A stretch of DNA of 34,045 nucleotides from Verrucomicrobiia bacterium (GCA_020439945.1 JAGRPB010000045.1:1-34045); one strand, 5' to 3'. Counted from the first letter of the stretch, positions 1 through 7,002 are shown. Numbers and translations: made by a program. The notes: a model not told the origin generated them from the letters alone.

Positions 1-1609
1 TGGAGCTCAGCAGGTAAACCACGGCGAGCACGATGAAGGGAGAGAAGCCGCCGAACAGGTGCATGATGCCGCCGACGAGCAGTTTGGCGGCGCCGGTTTG
101 ATCCATCGCCAGCCCGAGCGCCAACATGCCGAAAATGAGAAACACGATATTCCACTGCACGGCTTCGTAGGCCTGCTGCGCGGTCACGCAGCGAAACAGA
201 ATCATCGCCAGCGCGGCGAGCAGGGCGAGCGCGGGGATAGGCAGAATCTGAAACGACGCGCCAAGTATGAAGGCGGCCACGATGGCGGCGCCGACGCGGA
301 GTTTTCCGGGAACGATGGAGACCTCTTTTGGCTCGGTAATGGTGACGAAGTCTCTTGTCTGCTGGAGACGATTGATGAACTCCGCCGGACCTTCCATCAG
401 CAAAGTATCGCCGAATGCCAGGCGCACCTGGTCGAACTCGCTTTTCAAGTTCACGCCCTGGCGGTGAATGGCGAGTACGTTGACGCCGTAGTTTCGGCGG
501 AACCCGATCTCACGGAGCGTCTTGCCGATGTGATTCGATCGCGGTCCGATGATGCCTTCGATCATCTTCAATTCGCGTGTTTCGAGTTCGCGCAAATGAG
601 CCTGGGCCAGGAAGCGGACGTTTTCGCTTTCGTTCAGTTGCTTGATGCTGGAGCCGTGCAGTGTCAGGAGGAGACGGTCCATTTCGCGAATCTCCAGCTC
701 GTCGAGCGGTGTGTTCATCGAGCGACCTCGTCGACGTACTTCGAGCACATTGGTACCCGGAAATTCTTTCAAGAGCGTCTCCGTGAGCGGTTTTCCGATC
801 AGCGAAGAGTTCTTTTCCACGACGAACTGGGTCAGGAAGTCGCGGTCGGGCTGCGGGGTGAGCAATTCCGCCAGCGAACTGCGATCGGGCAGCAGTTTTC
901 GTCCAAGGGTGGCGAGGTAGATGAAGCCGATAACCGCATAGACCACGCCAAGCTTGGTCAGCTCGAACATGGTGAAGGGTGTCTGGCCAAACTCCTGGGC
1001 CACGCCATCGACGATCAGATTGGTCGAGGTGCCCGTCAGCGTGCAGGTGCCGCCGAGGATGGACGCGAAGGAGAGGGGAATCAGCAGCTTCGACGCTCGT
1101 AGCCCAGTGGCTCTCGCGTGTGCCAGCACGATGGGGAGAAACACGACGACGATGGGCGTGTTGTTGACGAAAGCCGACAGAATCGCGGCCAGGAACATCA
1201 GCACCAACAGCACTTGCAACTCGGTCTTTCCGGCGATGCGGGTGAAGAACTTGCCCATCGCATCGATCGCACCTGATCGCTCCAGTCCGGTGCTGAGAAT
1301 GAACATCGCCGCCACCGTGATCGGCGCGCCGTTACTGAAGACGCTCAGGAGCCCGCGCTCGACGATGCTTCCGTCCTCAATGCGATCCGAAATCGGCAGG
1401 AGACCGAGCAGGATGATCGCGCCGAGTGCCGACAACGCCACGACATCGGGGCTGCCCCACTCGCGTAAAAACGCGACGGCCACCCCGATGATGAGCAGGA
1501 AGACACAGATGACCGGGAGGTTGAGGCCCGGCATCAGCGGCTGGAGGAGATCGATCACCGGCCCGAGAATAAGCCGCATTTTCCCGGGCGCCAGAAAATC
1601 AGGTGTCAT
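1..1609 (-). CDS. SLC13-family permease with two TrkA-C domains (3' end outside window)
   Basis: Reading the minus strand from an ATG at 1609 gives an open frame to the window edge. The product is a polytopic inner-membrane transporter of the DASS/SLC13 type, expected to move a small anion such as sulfate or a dicarboxylate with Na+. Visible signs are an N-terminal membrane half with SNGAPITVAAMFILSTG and the hallmark FVNNTPIVVVFLPIV. A soluble middle follows with two TrkA-C (RCK_C)-like units, seen in VVEKNSSLIGKPLTETLLK and MIEGIIGPRSNHIGKTLRE. A second membrane half begins near VPGKLRVGAAIVAAFILGA. An AAGGCGG purine run sits just before the ATG. It diverges from the MGMT-like gene with a gap of about 50 bases. 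The family is clear; the substrate is not. The missing 3' part should encode the last helices. Confidence 0.88.
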   Translation of the reverse strand, partial: MTPDFLAPGKMRLILGPVIDLLQPLMPGLNLPVICVFLLIIGVAVAFLREWGSPDVVALSALGAIILLGLLPISDRIEDGSIVERGLLSVFSNGAPITVAAMFILSTGLERSGAIDAMGKFFTRIAGKTELQVLLVLMFLAAILSAFVNNTPIVVVFLPIVLAHARATGLRASKLLIPLSFASILGGTCTLTGTSTNLIVDGVAQEFGQTPFTMFELTKLGVVYAVIGFIYLATLGRKLLPDRSSLAELLTPQPDRDFLTQFVVEKNSSLIGKPLTETLLKEFPGTNVLEVRRRGRSMNTPLDELEIREMDRLLLTLHGSSIKQLNESENVRFLAQAHLRELETRELKMIEGIIGPRSNHIGKTLREIGFRRNYGVNVLAIHRQGVNLKSEFDQVRLAFGDTLLMEGPAEFINRLQQTRDFVTITEPKEVSIVPGKLRVGAAIVAAFILGASFQILPIPALALLAALAMILFRCVTAQQAYEAVQWNIVFLIFGMLALGLAMDQTGAAKLLVGGIMHLFGGFSPFIVLAVVYLLSS

Positions 1610-1660
1610 GAATCCGCCTTGAAACCCCAATCGGACCGGCCGAATCTCAAATTCAATCCC

Positions 1661-2002
1661 ATGAGTGATCCCGGCCGACCACCGACAGCTTTCGAGACGC
1701 GCGTCTACGAGGCGACGCGACGCATTCCGAAGGGCAAAGTCACAACCTACGGCCGGCTCGGAAAGGCTCTGAACTGCGGTTCCTCGCAGGCCATCGGGCA
1801 GGCGCTGCGGCGGAATCCGTTCGCGCCGGAAGTTCCCTGCCATCGGGTGGTGGCGGGGGATTTGACCTTGGGGGGATTTGCCGGTCATCGCGAAGGCGAG
1901 GAACTCCGACGGAAACGCCGGATGCTTGATGAAGAGGGCGTTCGCTTCGATGAGAAGGGCCGGGTCCTGGCAGTTTGTGTGCACGAATTCCCGGCTTCAT
2001 GA
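1661..2002 (+). CDS. MGMT-family (O6-alkylguanine DNA alkyltransferase-like) protein
   Basis: This 113-residue protein consists of only the C-terminal alkyltransferase domain of the Ada/Ogt/AGT family. The active-site motif PCHRV lies at residues 59-63 with the alkyl-acceptor Cys60, so it is not a Trp/Ala-type ATL variant at that position. KVTTYG (26-31) supplies the conserved Tyr, and QALRRNPFAPEVPCHRVV is the helix-turn-helix/active-site stretch. The Arg finger expected just before AIGQ (Arg128 in human AGT) appears to be Gln43. The ATG at 1661 is preferred over an in-frame TTG at 1619, which would leave only 9 bases to the divergent transporter start. The stop overlaps the next ATG (ATGA), implying translational coupling. 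The likely role is direct repair or recognition of alkylated guanine; catalytic competence is uncertain. Confidence 0.88.
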   Translation: MSDPGRPPTAFETRVYEATRRIPKGKVTTYGRLGKALNCGSSQAIGQALRRNPFAPEVPCHRVVAGDLTLGGFAGHREGEELRRKRRMLDEEGVRFDEKGRVLAVCVHEFPAS

Positions 2003-2280
2003 GCGATTCCGACCACCACGGTTTCCGGCCCGAAGATATGCGGGCAGATCTAGCTGATTACCTCGCAGATCTGGCGACATGGCGGATGCCTTTTGGACGC
2101 TACAAGAATCGCTATCTCTATGATCTACCGCTCGAGTATTTGCAGTGGTTTCCAGATCGACAGGACGGTTTTCCGTCGGGTCGTCTGGGCGAACTGATGG
2201 CGTTCGTTTGCCAGGTGAAAACGGACGGGGCCGAAGTGATTTTCGGGCCGCTCAGGCAAGCTAGGAAACGCCGGCGATAG
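1999..2280 (+). CDS. DUF3820-like small protein
   Basis: A 93-residue protein whose ATG overlaps the stop of the MGMT-like gene by four bases, so the two are probably co-translated. The centre carries MPFGRYKNRYLYDLPLEYLQWF (residues about 34-55, shown here only as a landmark), which fits the short DUF3820 family pattern MPFGKYKG-x-x-L-x-D-L-P-x-x-Y-L-x-WF. The family has no firmly established biochemical role; members are often annotated as putative quorum-sensing-regulated virulence factors or hypothetical proteins. The C-terminus is basic (RQARKRRR). No signal peptide or membrane segment is visible, so it should be cytoplasmic. An upstream in-frame TTG at 1975 exists but the coupled ATG is the better start. 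Confidence 0.75.
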   Translation: MSDSDHHGFRPEDMRADLADYLADLATWRMPFGRYKNRYLYDLPLEYLQWFPDRQDGFPSGRLGELMAFVCQVKTDGAEVIFGPLRQARKRRR

Positions 2281-2281
2281 G

Positions 2282-2353
2282 GGAGGGGCGATTTGCAATC
2301 GCCCGGCTGGCCCTGATTCCGATCGACTTCGGGCGACTGCGAATCGCCCCTCC
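2282..2353. repeat. Palindromic repeat, family A (copy 1)
   Basis: Two bases after the stop of the DUF3820-like gene lies a long imperfect palindrome. The arms are 2282-2304 and 2331-2353, 23 bases each and matching at 21 of 23 positions, around a 26-base loop. The arm core is GGCGATTTGCAATCGCC, itself nearly palindromic. A second copy with the same arm sequence occurs at 25339-25413, so this is a dispersed family and not a chance hairpin. It could act as a REP/BIME-like 3' mRNA stabiliser or weak terminator; there is no T-tract after it. The rest of the gap (2354-2418) shows no recognisable signal. Confidence 0.8.
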
Positions 2354-2418
2354 GAAGCTCGCGCGGTCGCGTTGCGTTTTTCGCTCGGATTTGGCGCTTT
2401 CGGACCCATCATTCTCTC

Positions 2419-3771
2419 ATGTCAGTCGTCCGCTGGATTTGTTTGCTCTTTTTCGCGTTCGTCATCGGCGTATATGCCGGTGAGCCGCCTGCGAACATCC
2501 TCCTCATCACGGCGGACAATCTCGGCTACGGCGATCTGAAATGCTATCGACCCGAGTCGCTCATCCCGACGCCCAATCTGAATCGACTGGCAGCGGAAGG
2601 CGCGCGGCTCACGAGTTTCTATACCGCTTCGCCGACTTGCACGGTGTCGCGGGCGTGTCTGCTCACAGGACGGATTCCCGAGCGTCACGGACTGACCAAT
2701 CAGCTACCGGGAATCGCGGGTAACTGGGGAATCGGATTGCGTCACGAGGAGAAATTGATCCCCGAATTCCTCAAGGAAGCGCCGACTACCTACGCCACGG
2801 GTTGTTTTGGAAAATGGAATATCGGATTCGCCGAGGGATCGCGTCCGACCGAGCGCGGCTTCGACGAGTTTTTCGGTTTCGCCTCTGGCAACATCAATTA
2901 CTTCACCCATAACTATAATGGGAAGCCGGATCTCTATCGCGACATCGAGCCGGTGGTTCGAACCGGCGAATACGCGACCGATCTTTTCGCCGATGCGGCG
3001 ATCGACTTCATCGAGCGAAAGTCGAACGAGGGCGTGCCGTGGTTCTGCTACCTGCCATTCAATGCGCCGCATTTTCCGAATCCGAAAAATCGTCCCAAGG
3101 GCGAACCGAATACCTGGCAAGCGCCGGATCGGGCTTTTGAAGCGGTGGGGCTGTCGCCGGACGAAGCCGATCCGGCGAAACGCTATCGAGCGGTCGTCTG
3201 GGCCCTGGACGAGGCGATCGGGCGCGTTTTGGCGGCGCTGGAAAAAGTAAATCAGTCAGAACGGACTTTTGTCTTTTTCATGTCGGACAACGGCGCGTTT
3301 TTGCTGAATCGCGAAGGCCTCGACGTGGGCAACAACGATCCGCTGCGCGACGGCGGGGTGACCTGCTGGGAAGGCGGCATACGAGTGGCGGCTATGGCGC
3401 GATGGCCGGGAAAAATCGAAGCGGGTTCCGTGATCGATGCGCCGCTGTGGTCGCCCGATTTGTTGCCGGCCGCAGTGGCGATTTCCGGAGCGACCTTGCC
3501 TGGAGGTCGCGTTTTCGATGGAAAAGATCCGCTGCCAATTCTGTCGGGAACCTCGAGTGATTCACCTCACGGCTCCCTGTTTTTTCAGTATGGCAAACAG
3601 GCGGCCCTGCGATCGGGCGACTGGAAGATTCTGCGCGAAAAACCGGATCAACCTTGGATGTTGTTCAATCTCGCGGAGGATCTCTCGGAACGACGAAACA
3701 TGGCGAAAAAGGAGCCGAAACGGCTGCAAGAACTGGAGGACGAATTCGCCCGCTGGAAAGCGACATTCTGA
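2419..3771 (+). CDS. Exported sulfatase (S1, alkaline-phosphatase superfamily) with an atypical maturation motif
   Basis: A 450-residue arylsulfatase-type hydrolase of sulfate esters, exported by an N-terminal signal peptide (about residues 1-20, ending VIGVYAG). The S1 fold begins with ILLITADNLGYGD (28-40), where the usual Asp-Asp metal pair is Asp33-Asn34. The formylglycine site is CTVSRACLLTGR, with Cys74 and Arg78. Other family landmarks are FGKWN near 133-137, FMSDNGA near 290-296 for the second metal pair, and EGGIRV near 320-325. The Pro or Ala normally two residues after the Cys is Val here, unlike the two sulfatases further along. The length is typical. The 25 bases before the ATG have no strong Shine-Dalgarno. 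The substrate cannot be assigned from sequence alone. Confidence 0.92.
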   Translation: MSVVRWICLLFFAFVIGVYAGEPPANILLITADNLGYGDLKCYRPESLIPTPNLNRLAAEGARLTSFYTASPTCTVSRACLLTGRIPERHGLTNQLPGIAGNWGIGLRHEEKLIPEFLKEAPTTYATGCFGKWNIGFAEGSRPTERGFDEFFGFASGNINYFTHNYNGKPDLYRDIEPVVRTGEYATDLFADAAIDFIERKSNEGVPWFCYLPFNAPHFPNPKNRPKGEPNTWQAPDRAFEAVGLSPDEADPAKRYRAVVWALDEAIGRVLAALEKVNQSERTFVFFMSDNGAFLLNREGLDVGNNDPLRDGGVTCWEGGIRVAAMARWPGKIEAGSVIDAPLWSPDLLPAAVAISGATLPGGRVFDGKDPLPILSGTSSDSPHGSLFFQYGKQAALRSGDWKILREKPDQPWMLFNLAEDLSERRNMAKKEPKRLQELEDEFARWKATF

Positions 3772-3784
3772 GTGTTTGGCACAG

Positions 3785-3873
3785 TGTGACATCGGCATCC
3801 CTGCCGGAGCTCTGGATGAAATTCCCGGCTCCGCCGGCTCTATGGAATCACCGGCAGGGATGCCGGTGTCACA
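3785..3873. repeat. Large structured palindrome, family B
   Basis: The arms 3785-3807 and 3851-3873 are 23 bases each and complementary at 22 positions; the arm begins TGTGACATCGGCATCCC. The 43-base interior holds a second stem, ATTCC (3821-3825) with GGAAT (3844-3848), closed by CCGGC (3825-3829) with GCCGG (3833-3837), which share one base at the junction. The whole would fold as a branched hairpin 89 bases long, starting 14 bases after the sulfatase stop. It resembles a REP/BIME-type or small non-autonomous mobile palindrome. I see only one copy in this window. It could also end or protect the sulfatase transcript. Confidence 0.72.
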
Positions 3874-3908
3874 TTGAGGTGATTGCAACAAACTTGCATT
3901 ATCCGGAG

Positions 3909-3968
3909 CCGGGGTCAGATTCGATTCAAGAGGGTTGGGTCGCGGACTTGACCCTGTTTGGTCCCCGG
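3909..3968. repeat. Palindromic repeat, family C (copy 1)
   Basis: Outer arms CCGGGG (3909-3914) and CCCCGG (3963-3968) enclose an inner imperfect stem built on AGGGT (3931-3935) and ACCCT (3951-3955). The inner part, AGAGGGTTGGGTC to GACCCTGTTTG, resembles elements at 12983-13023 and 21005-21040. Together with the family B palindrome it fills nearly all of the 205-base gap between the sulfatase and the ABC ATPase gene. Its right end runs into the ribosome-binding site of that gene. Confidence 0.6.
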
Positions 3969-3970
3969 AG
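3967..3970 (+). promoter_or_regulatory. Shine-Dalgarno for the ABC ATPase gene, overlapping a palindrome arm
   Basis: GGAG lies six bases before the ATG at 3977, an ordinary ribosome-binding spacing that fixes the start. Its two G residues are also the end of the CCCCGG arm of the family C palindrome. If that stem forms in the mRNA the site would be partly sequestered. The overlap is visible; a regulatory effect is inference. Confidence 0.5.
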
Positions 3971-3976
3971 TTTTTG

Positions 3977-4744
3977 ATGTCTGCCCCCGCTATCAAGTTT
4001 GATCACGTTTCGTTTCGCTACGGCGCCACTTCGGTGCTGGAAGATGTTTCGTTCTCGGTCGAGCGGGGAGCCTCGACTTGTGTGATCGGTCCCAACGGTG
4101 GCGGAAAGACGACGCTGCTGCGGTTGGCGCTGGGGTTGCTGGAACCTCGAAAAGGAAAGATCGAAGTTTTCGGAGAATCGCCGGATGATGGCTCTCGTCT
4201 GATCGGTTATGTGCCACAGGCGATGCGATACGATCCGCTGTTTCCGGTCAACGCGCGGGACATCGTTCTGATGGGGCGACTCGACCGGGTGCGTTTCGGT
4301 TTTTACTCGAAGGAATGCAAAGAGGCGGCTCGCGCCGCGCTGGCGGAAGTCGGGCTTGAGCGGGAGGAGACGACACCGTTTTCGAACCTTTCCGGGGGAC
4401 AAAGACAGCGCGTCCTGATCGCTCGCGCGTTGGCGACGGGCGCGGATTTGTTGCTGCTCGACGAGCCGACGGCGAACGTGGATCTGACGGTCGAAGCGCA
4501 GTTCCTCGATTCGTTGGATCACCTGCGCGAGCGAGCCACGATCATGCTGGTAACGCACGATATCGACCTGATCAGCCGACTCGGGGACTCGGTGCTTTGT
4601 GTGAATCATCGCGTTCACCGTCACGCCGTGGGCGATCTTCACGGCGAGCTGCTCCGCGAAATCTTCTCGGGCGAACATCGCCTCGAACACGATCGGAAAA
4701 CCCGTCATCAACACGGCGATCATTCGGCCTGCAAGCATGACTGA
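3977..4744 (+). CDS. Metal-type ABC transporter ATP-binding protein (ZnuC/MntA-like)
   Basis: A 255-residue ABC ATPase that would power metal-ion import with the permease encoded next to it. Visible motifs are Walker A GPNGGGKTT (38-46), Q-loop YVPQ (78-81), signature LSGGQRQR (138-145), Walker B LLLLDEP (158-164) and H-loop THD (193-195). The pattern GPNGGGKTTLLR and the ABC-3 permease partner point to the zinc/manganese/iron-chelate branch. The last 20 residues are rich in His (HQHGDHSACKHD), which could bind metal. The start is set by the GGAG site; an upstream alternative at 3935 lies inside the repeat and is rejected. It overlaps the permease gene by eight bases. No substrate-binding protein gene is adjacent. 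Confidence 0.92.
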   Translation: MSAPAIKFDHVSFRYGATSVLEDVSFSVERGASTCVIGPNGGGKTTLLRLALGLLEPRKGKIEVFGESPDDGSRLIGYVPQAMRYDPLFPVNARDIVLMGRLDRVRFGFYSKECKEAARAALAEVGLEREETTPFSNLSGGQRQRVLIARALATGADLLLLDEPTANVDLTVEAQFLDSLDHLRERATIMLVTHDIDLISRLGDSVLCVNHRVHRHAVGDLHGELLREIFSGEHRLEHDRKTRHQHGDHSACKHD

Positions 4745-5615
4745 ATTTCTCAAAGGCCTGGGCGAATTTTTTGATGCGGTGGCGAGTCCGACCACGGCCT
4801 TGGTTCGCTATGCACTGATCGCGGGCCTGATCGCCAGCGTGACGTTCGGGATTGTCGGAGGCTTCGTGGTGACGCGTCGCATCAGCTACATCGCGGCGGC
4901 GATTTCCCATAGCATTCTCGGCGGCATCGGCGCATCGATATTTCTCAGCCGCTCTTTCCAGTGGGAATGGTGCACGCCCTTGCTCGGTTCGATCGTGGCG
5001 GCGGTGGCGTCGGCACTCGTGATCGGCGCGGTGAGTCTGCAGGCGAAGGAACGCGAGGACACCATCATCGGCGCGATCTGGGCCACGGGAATGGCGGCGG
5101 GCGTGCTGTTCATCTACTTCGCGCCGGGGCCGGCGGTGAATCCGGAGAGCTTCATTTTCGGCAATATTCTCCTGACTTCGAAGTTGGACCTGACCATCAC
5201 GGCGGTGCTCGGTGCGATCGTGGTAGTCGTCACGGCGCTGAATTATCACAAGCTGGTGGCGGTGTGTTTCGATGAGGAATTCGTCCACCTGCGCGGCGTG
5301 GCGGCATCGTTCTACTATCTGCTGTTGTTGTGCCTGATCGGGTTGAGTGTGGTGCTGCTGGTGCGACTGACCGGAATCATCCTGGCGATCGCGTTGATCG
5401 TTCTGCCGGCGGCGACAGCGGCTCGTTTCAGTCGCCGACTCTGGATGATCATGGCGATCGCGGCGGTGCTCTGCATGATTTTCACCACGGGCGGCCTGGC
5501 TTTCAGCTATCCGACGCAGACGCCGACCGGGCCGGTGGTGGTGATCTTCGCGGCGATCGTCTATGGGCTGGCGTTGCTGGTGAAAATCGGCCGGAGACGT
5601 GGTGCGAAGGCTTGA
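4737..5615 (+). CDS. ABC-3 family metal permease (ZnuB/MntB-like)
   Basis: A 292-residue integral membrane protein with about eight hydrophobic segments spread over its whole length, typical in size for ABC-3 permeases. The characteristic segment AAAISHSILGGIGASIFL (about residues 52-69) matches the family's SHAxLxGIA-like motif, and LAIALIVLPAATAARFS (about 218-234) matches the conserved ALLVxPAATA region. It overlaps the ATPase gene by eight bases, so the two are surely co-expressed. Zn2+ or Mn2+ is the most likely substrate by family. A binding protein must be encoded elsewhere or replaced, since none is found here. Confidence 0.92.
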   Translation: MTEFLKGLGEFFDAVASPTTALVRYALIAGLIASVTFGIVGGFVVTRRISYIAAAISHSILGGIGASIFLSRSFQWEWCTPLLGSIVAAVASALVIGAVSLQAKEREDTIIGAIWATGMAAGVLFIYFAPGPAVNPESFIFGNILLTSKLDLTITAVLGAIVVVVTALNYHKLVAVCFDEEFVHLRGVAASFYYLLLLCLIGLSVVLLVRLTGIILAIALIVLPAATAARFSRRLWMIMAIAAVLCMIFTTGGLAFSYPTQTPTGPVVVIFAAIVYGLALLVKIGRRRGAKA

Positions 5616-5647
5616 ACGTCGGCGACACCGCGACGTAGGGTAGAGGC

Positions 5648-6481
5648 ATGCTCCCGAAAAAAAACATGCCAATCGTTCAGCATCCCTGTTGCGTGAAACC
5701 GGGCTCGAAAGCCAAGCTGGCCTCGATCGATACTCGCGACGATTCGCTGTTTCCGGTCGGAAAACAACACGGCAAAGAGCTTTTCAAGGAACTGGCGAAC
5801 GAGATCGGTGAACTGCAGGAACTGCTCTATGCCGAGGGAAAACAGAAGCTGCTGATCGTGCTGCAGGCGATGGATTCCGGCGGCAAGGACGGGACGATCC
5901 GCTACGTGTTTCGCGAGATGGATCCGCAGGGCGTTCGGGTGGCGAGTTTCAAAAAGCCGACCGAGAACGAACTGGCGAGGGATTACCTCTGGCGAATTCA
6001 TTCGCAGGTGCCGAAAAAAGGAGAGTGCGTGATTTTCAACCGCAGCCACTACGAAGACATTCTTGCGGTGCGGGTGCGGGAGATTCTCCCTGAATCGGTG
6101 TGGTCGAAACGCTACGAACACATCGTGAACTTCGAAAAGATGCTCGTCGATGAAGGCACCACGATCGTGAAAATCTTTCTCCACATCTCGAACGGGGAAC
6201 AGAAGGAACGGCTTCAGGCACGGCTCGACGAACCGGCGAAGCACTGGAAGTTCAACCCGGGCGACCTGGACGATCGCGCCCTTTGGCCGAAATTCATGGA
6301 AGCCTACGAGGACGTGCTGACCAAGACCAGCAGCGAGCACGCGCCGTGGTTCGTGATTCCCGCCGACCGTAAGTGGTATCGCAACCTGGTGGTCGCGCAG
6401 ATCGTCATCGCGGCGATGCGGGGGATGGAAATGAAGTTTCCCCCGGTGAATTTCGATCCCAACGAAATCGAGATCGAGTAG
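5648..6481 (+). CDS. Polyphosphate kinase 2 family protein
   Basis: A 277-residue cytosolic PPK2-type phosphotransferase that would use polyphosphate to phosphorylate a nucleotide (AMP/ADP or GDP to the next level). The Walker A-type loop MDSGGKDGTI is at residues 75-84, with GGKDG as the PPK2 hallmark. The second motif FNRSHYEDILAVRV (130-143) corresponds to the family's Walker B/DRSWYNR-like position. The KHWKFNPGDL segment (198-207) belongs to the lid region. Length fits single-domain PPK2. The start has the purine-rich leader GGGTAGAGGC directly before the ATG. It follows the permease gene by 32 bases and may share its transcript. Class I, II or III cannot be decided by eye. Confidence 0.88.
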   Translation: MLPKKNMPIVQHPCCVKPGSKAKLASIDTRDDSLFPVGKQHGKELFKELANEIGELQELLYAEGKQKLLIVLQAMDSGGKDGTIRYVFREMDPQGVRVASFKKPTENELARDYLWRIHSQVPKKGECVIFNRSHYEDILAVRVREILPESVWSKRYEHIVNFEKMLVDEGTTIVKIFLHISNGEQKERLQARLDEPAKHWKFNPGDLDDRALWPKFMEAYEDVLTKTSSEHAPWFVIPADRKWYRNLVVAQIVIAAMRGMEMKFPPVNFDPNEIEIE

Positions 6482-6485
6482 GAGT

Positions 6486-6501
6486 GGCGGGCGAAGCCGC
6501 C
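6486..6501. terminator. GC-rich hairpin between convergent genes
   Basis: GGCGGGC-GAA-GCCGCC forms a six-pair stem with one bulged G, placed right after the PPK2 stop and before the stop of leftward infA. It could serve both transcripts, but neither side has a T-tract. It may instead be another small repeat. Confidence 0.35.
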
Positions 6502-6510
6502 TCCGCCAAA

Positions 6511-6810
6511 TCAGCGACGGCGAGGACCGCCACCTCCGCCGCCGCGACGCGGGCCACGAGGACCGCCGCCTGGGCCGCCGGGACGACGGGAGTCGAGACG
6601 ATAAACGATGCGAGCTTTCTCCGTGTCGTAAGGGGACATTTCCAATTTCACACGGTCGCCGGCGACGAGCCGGATGAAGCGCTTGCGCATCTTGCCCGAG
6701 ATGTGGGCCAGGACGAGGTGGCCGTTCTCAAGTTCGACTCGGAACATGGTTCCGGGCAGGACAGTGTGAATGGTGCCTTCGAGTTCTACGGATTTTTCTT
6801 GCTTCGCCAT
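6511..6810 (-). CDS. infA: Translation initiation factor IF-1 with a Gly/Arg-rich C-terminal tail
   Basis: IF-1 binds the 30S A site during initiation. Residues 1-72 are a full S1/OB-fold IF-1, with [20 protein letters not shown] at the start, [20 protein letters not shown] (23-42) and [19 protein letters not shown] (53-71). After that, where IF-1 normally ends, comes a 27-residue tail made almost only of Gly, Arg and Pro ([19 protein letters not shown] and on). The ATG at 6810 matches the family's N-terminus; the 19 further residues possible upstream are not IF-1-like and are excluded. No strong Shine-Dalgarno is seen. It diverges from the methyltransferase gene over a 192-base gap. Confidence 0.96.
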   Translation of the reverse strand: MAKQEKSVELEGTIHTVLPGTMFRVELENGHLVLAHISGKMRKRFIRLVAGDRVKLEMSPYDTEKARIVYRLDSRRPGGPGGGPRGPRRGGGGGGPRRR

Positions 6811-7002
6811 AATGGGTGGGTAAGGCGGACGCCGAGTGGAGGGCCGCCGTGAGATAAACTGAAACATGACTCAGTTTTTGCCCATGGGAAGCGGTATTTT
6901 CGCAAGATTGAGGGGAAAAAGGGAGCGCCGACCGGTATTTTCCGGGGGGCGATTCACAATTCCGATGAAATTCGGCGCGAAGCGTTCCATCGTTTCGCCA
7001 AT
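6811..7002. promoter_or_regulatory. Divergent intergenic region, infA / SpoU methyltransferase
   Basis: This 192-base gap should hold promoters for two genes that point away from each other. I see no convincing -35/-10 pair, operator or riboswitch, and no strong Shine-Dalgarno before either start. The purine-rich run GAGGGGAAAAAGGGAG lies near 6911-6926. Confidence 0.35.

Noticed and set aside
59-1622. Rightward open frames of 347 and 222 codons at the left end
   Set aside because: The opposite strand encodes a clear SLC13 transporter with conserved motifs, so these are shadows.
1619-1660. TTG start that would lengthen the MGMT-like protein by 14 residues
   Set aside because: The added residues are not family-like and the start would leave almost no room for the divergent promoters.
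3785-3968. Possible tRNA or small RNA gene because of the cloverleaf-like pairing
   Set aside because: No acceptor-stem CCA context, anticodon loop or TTC-type T-loop is visible; the pairing fits nested palindromes better.
4572-5672. A 366-codon leftward frame rich in Arg and His
   Set aside because: It is antisense to the ABC permease gene; its composition reflects reversed GC-rich codons.
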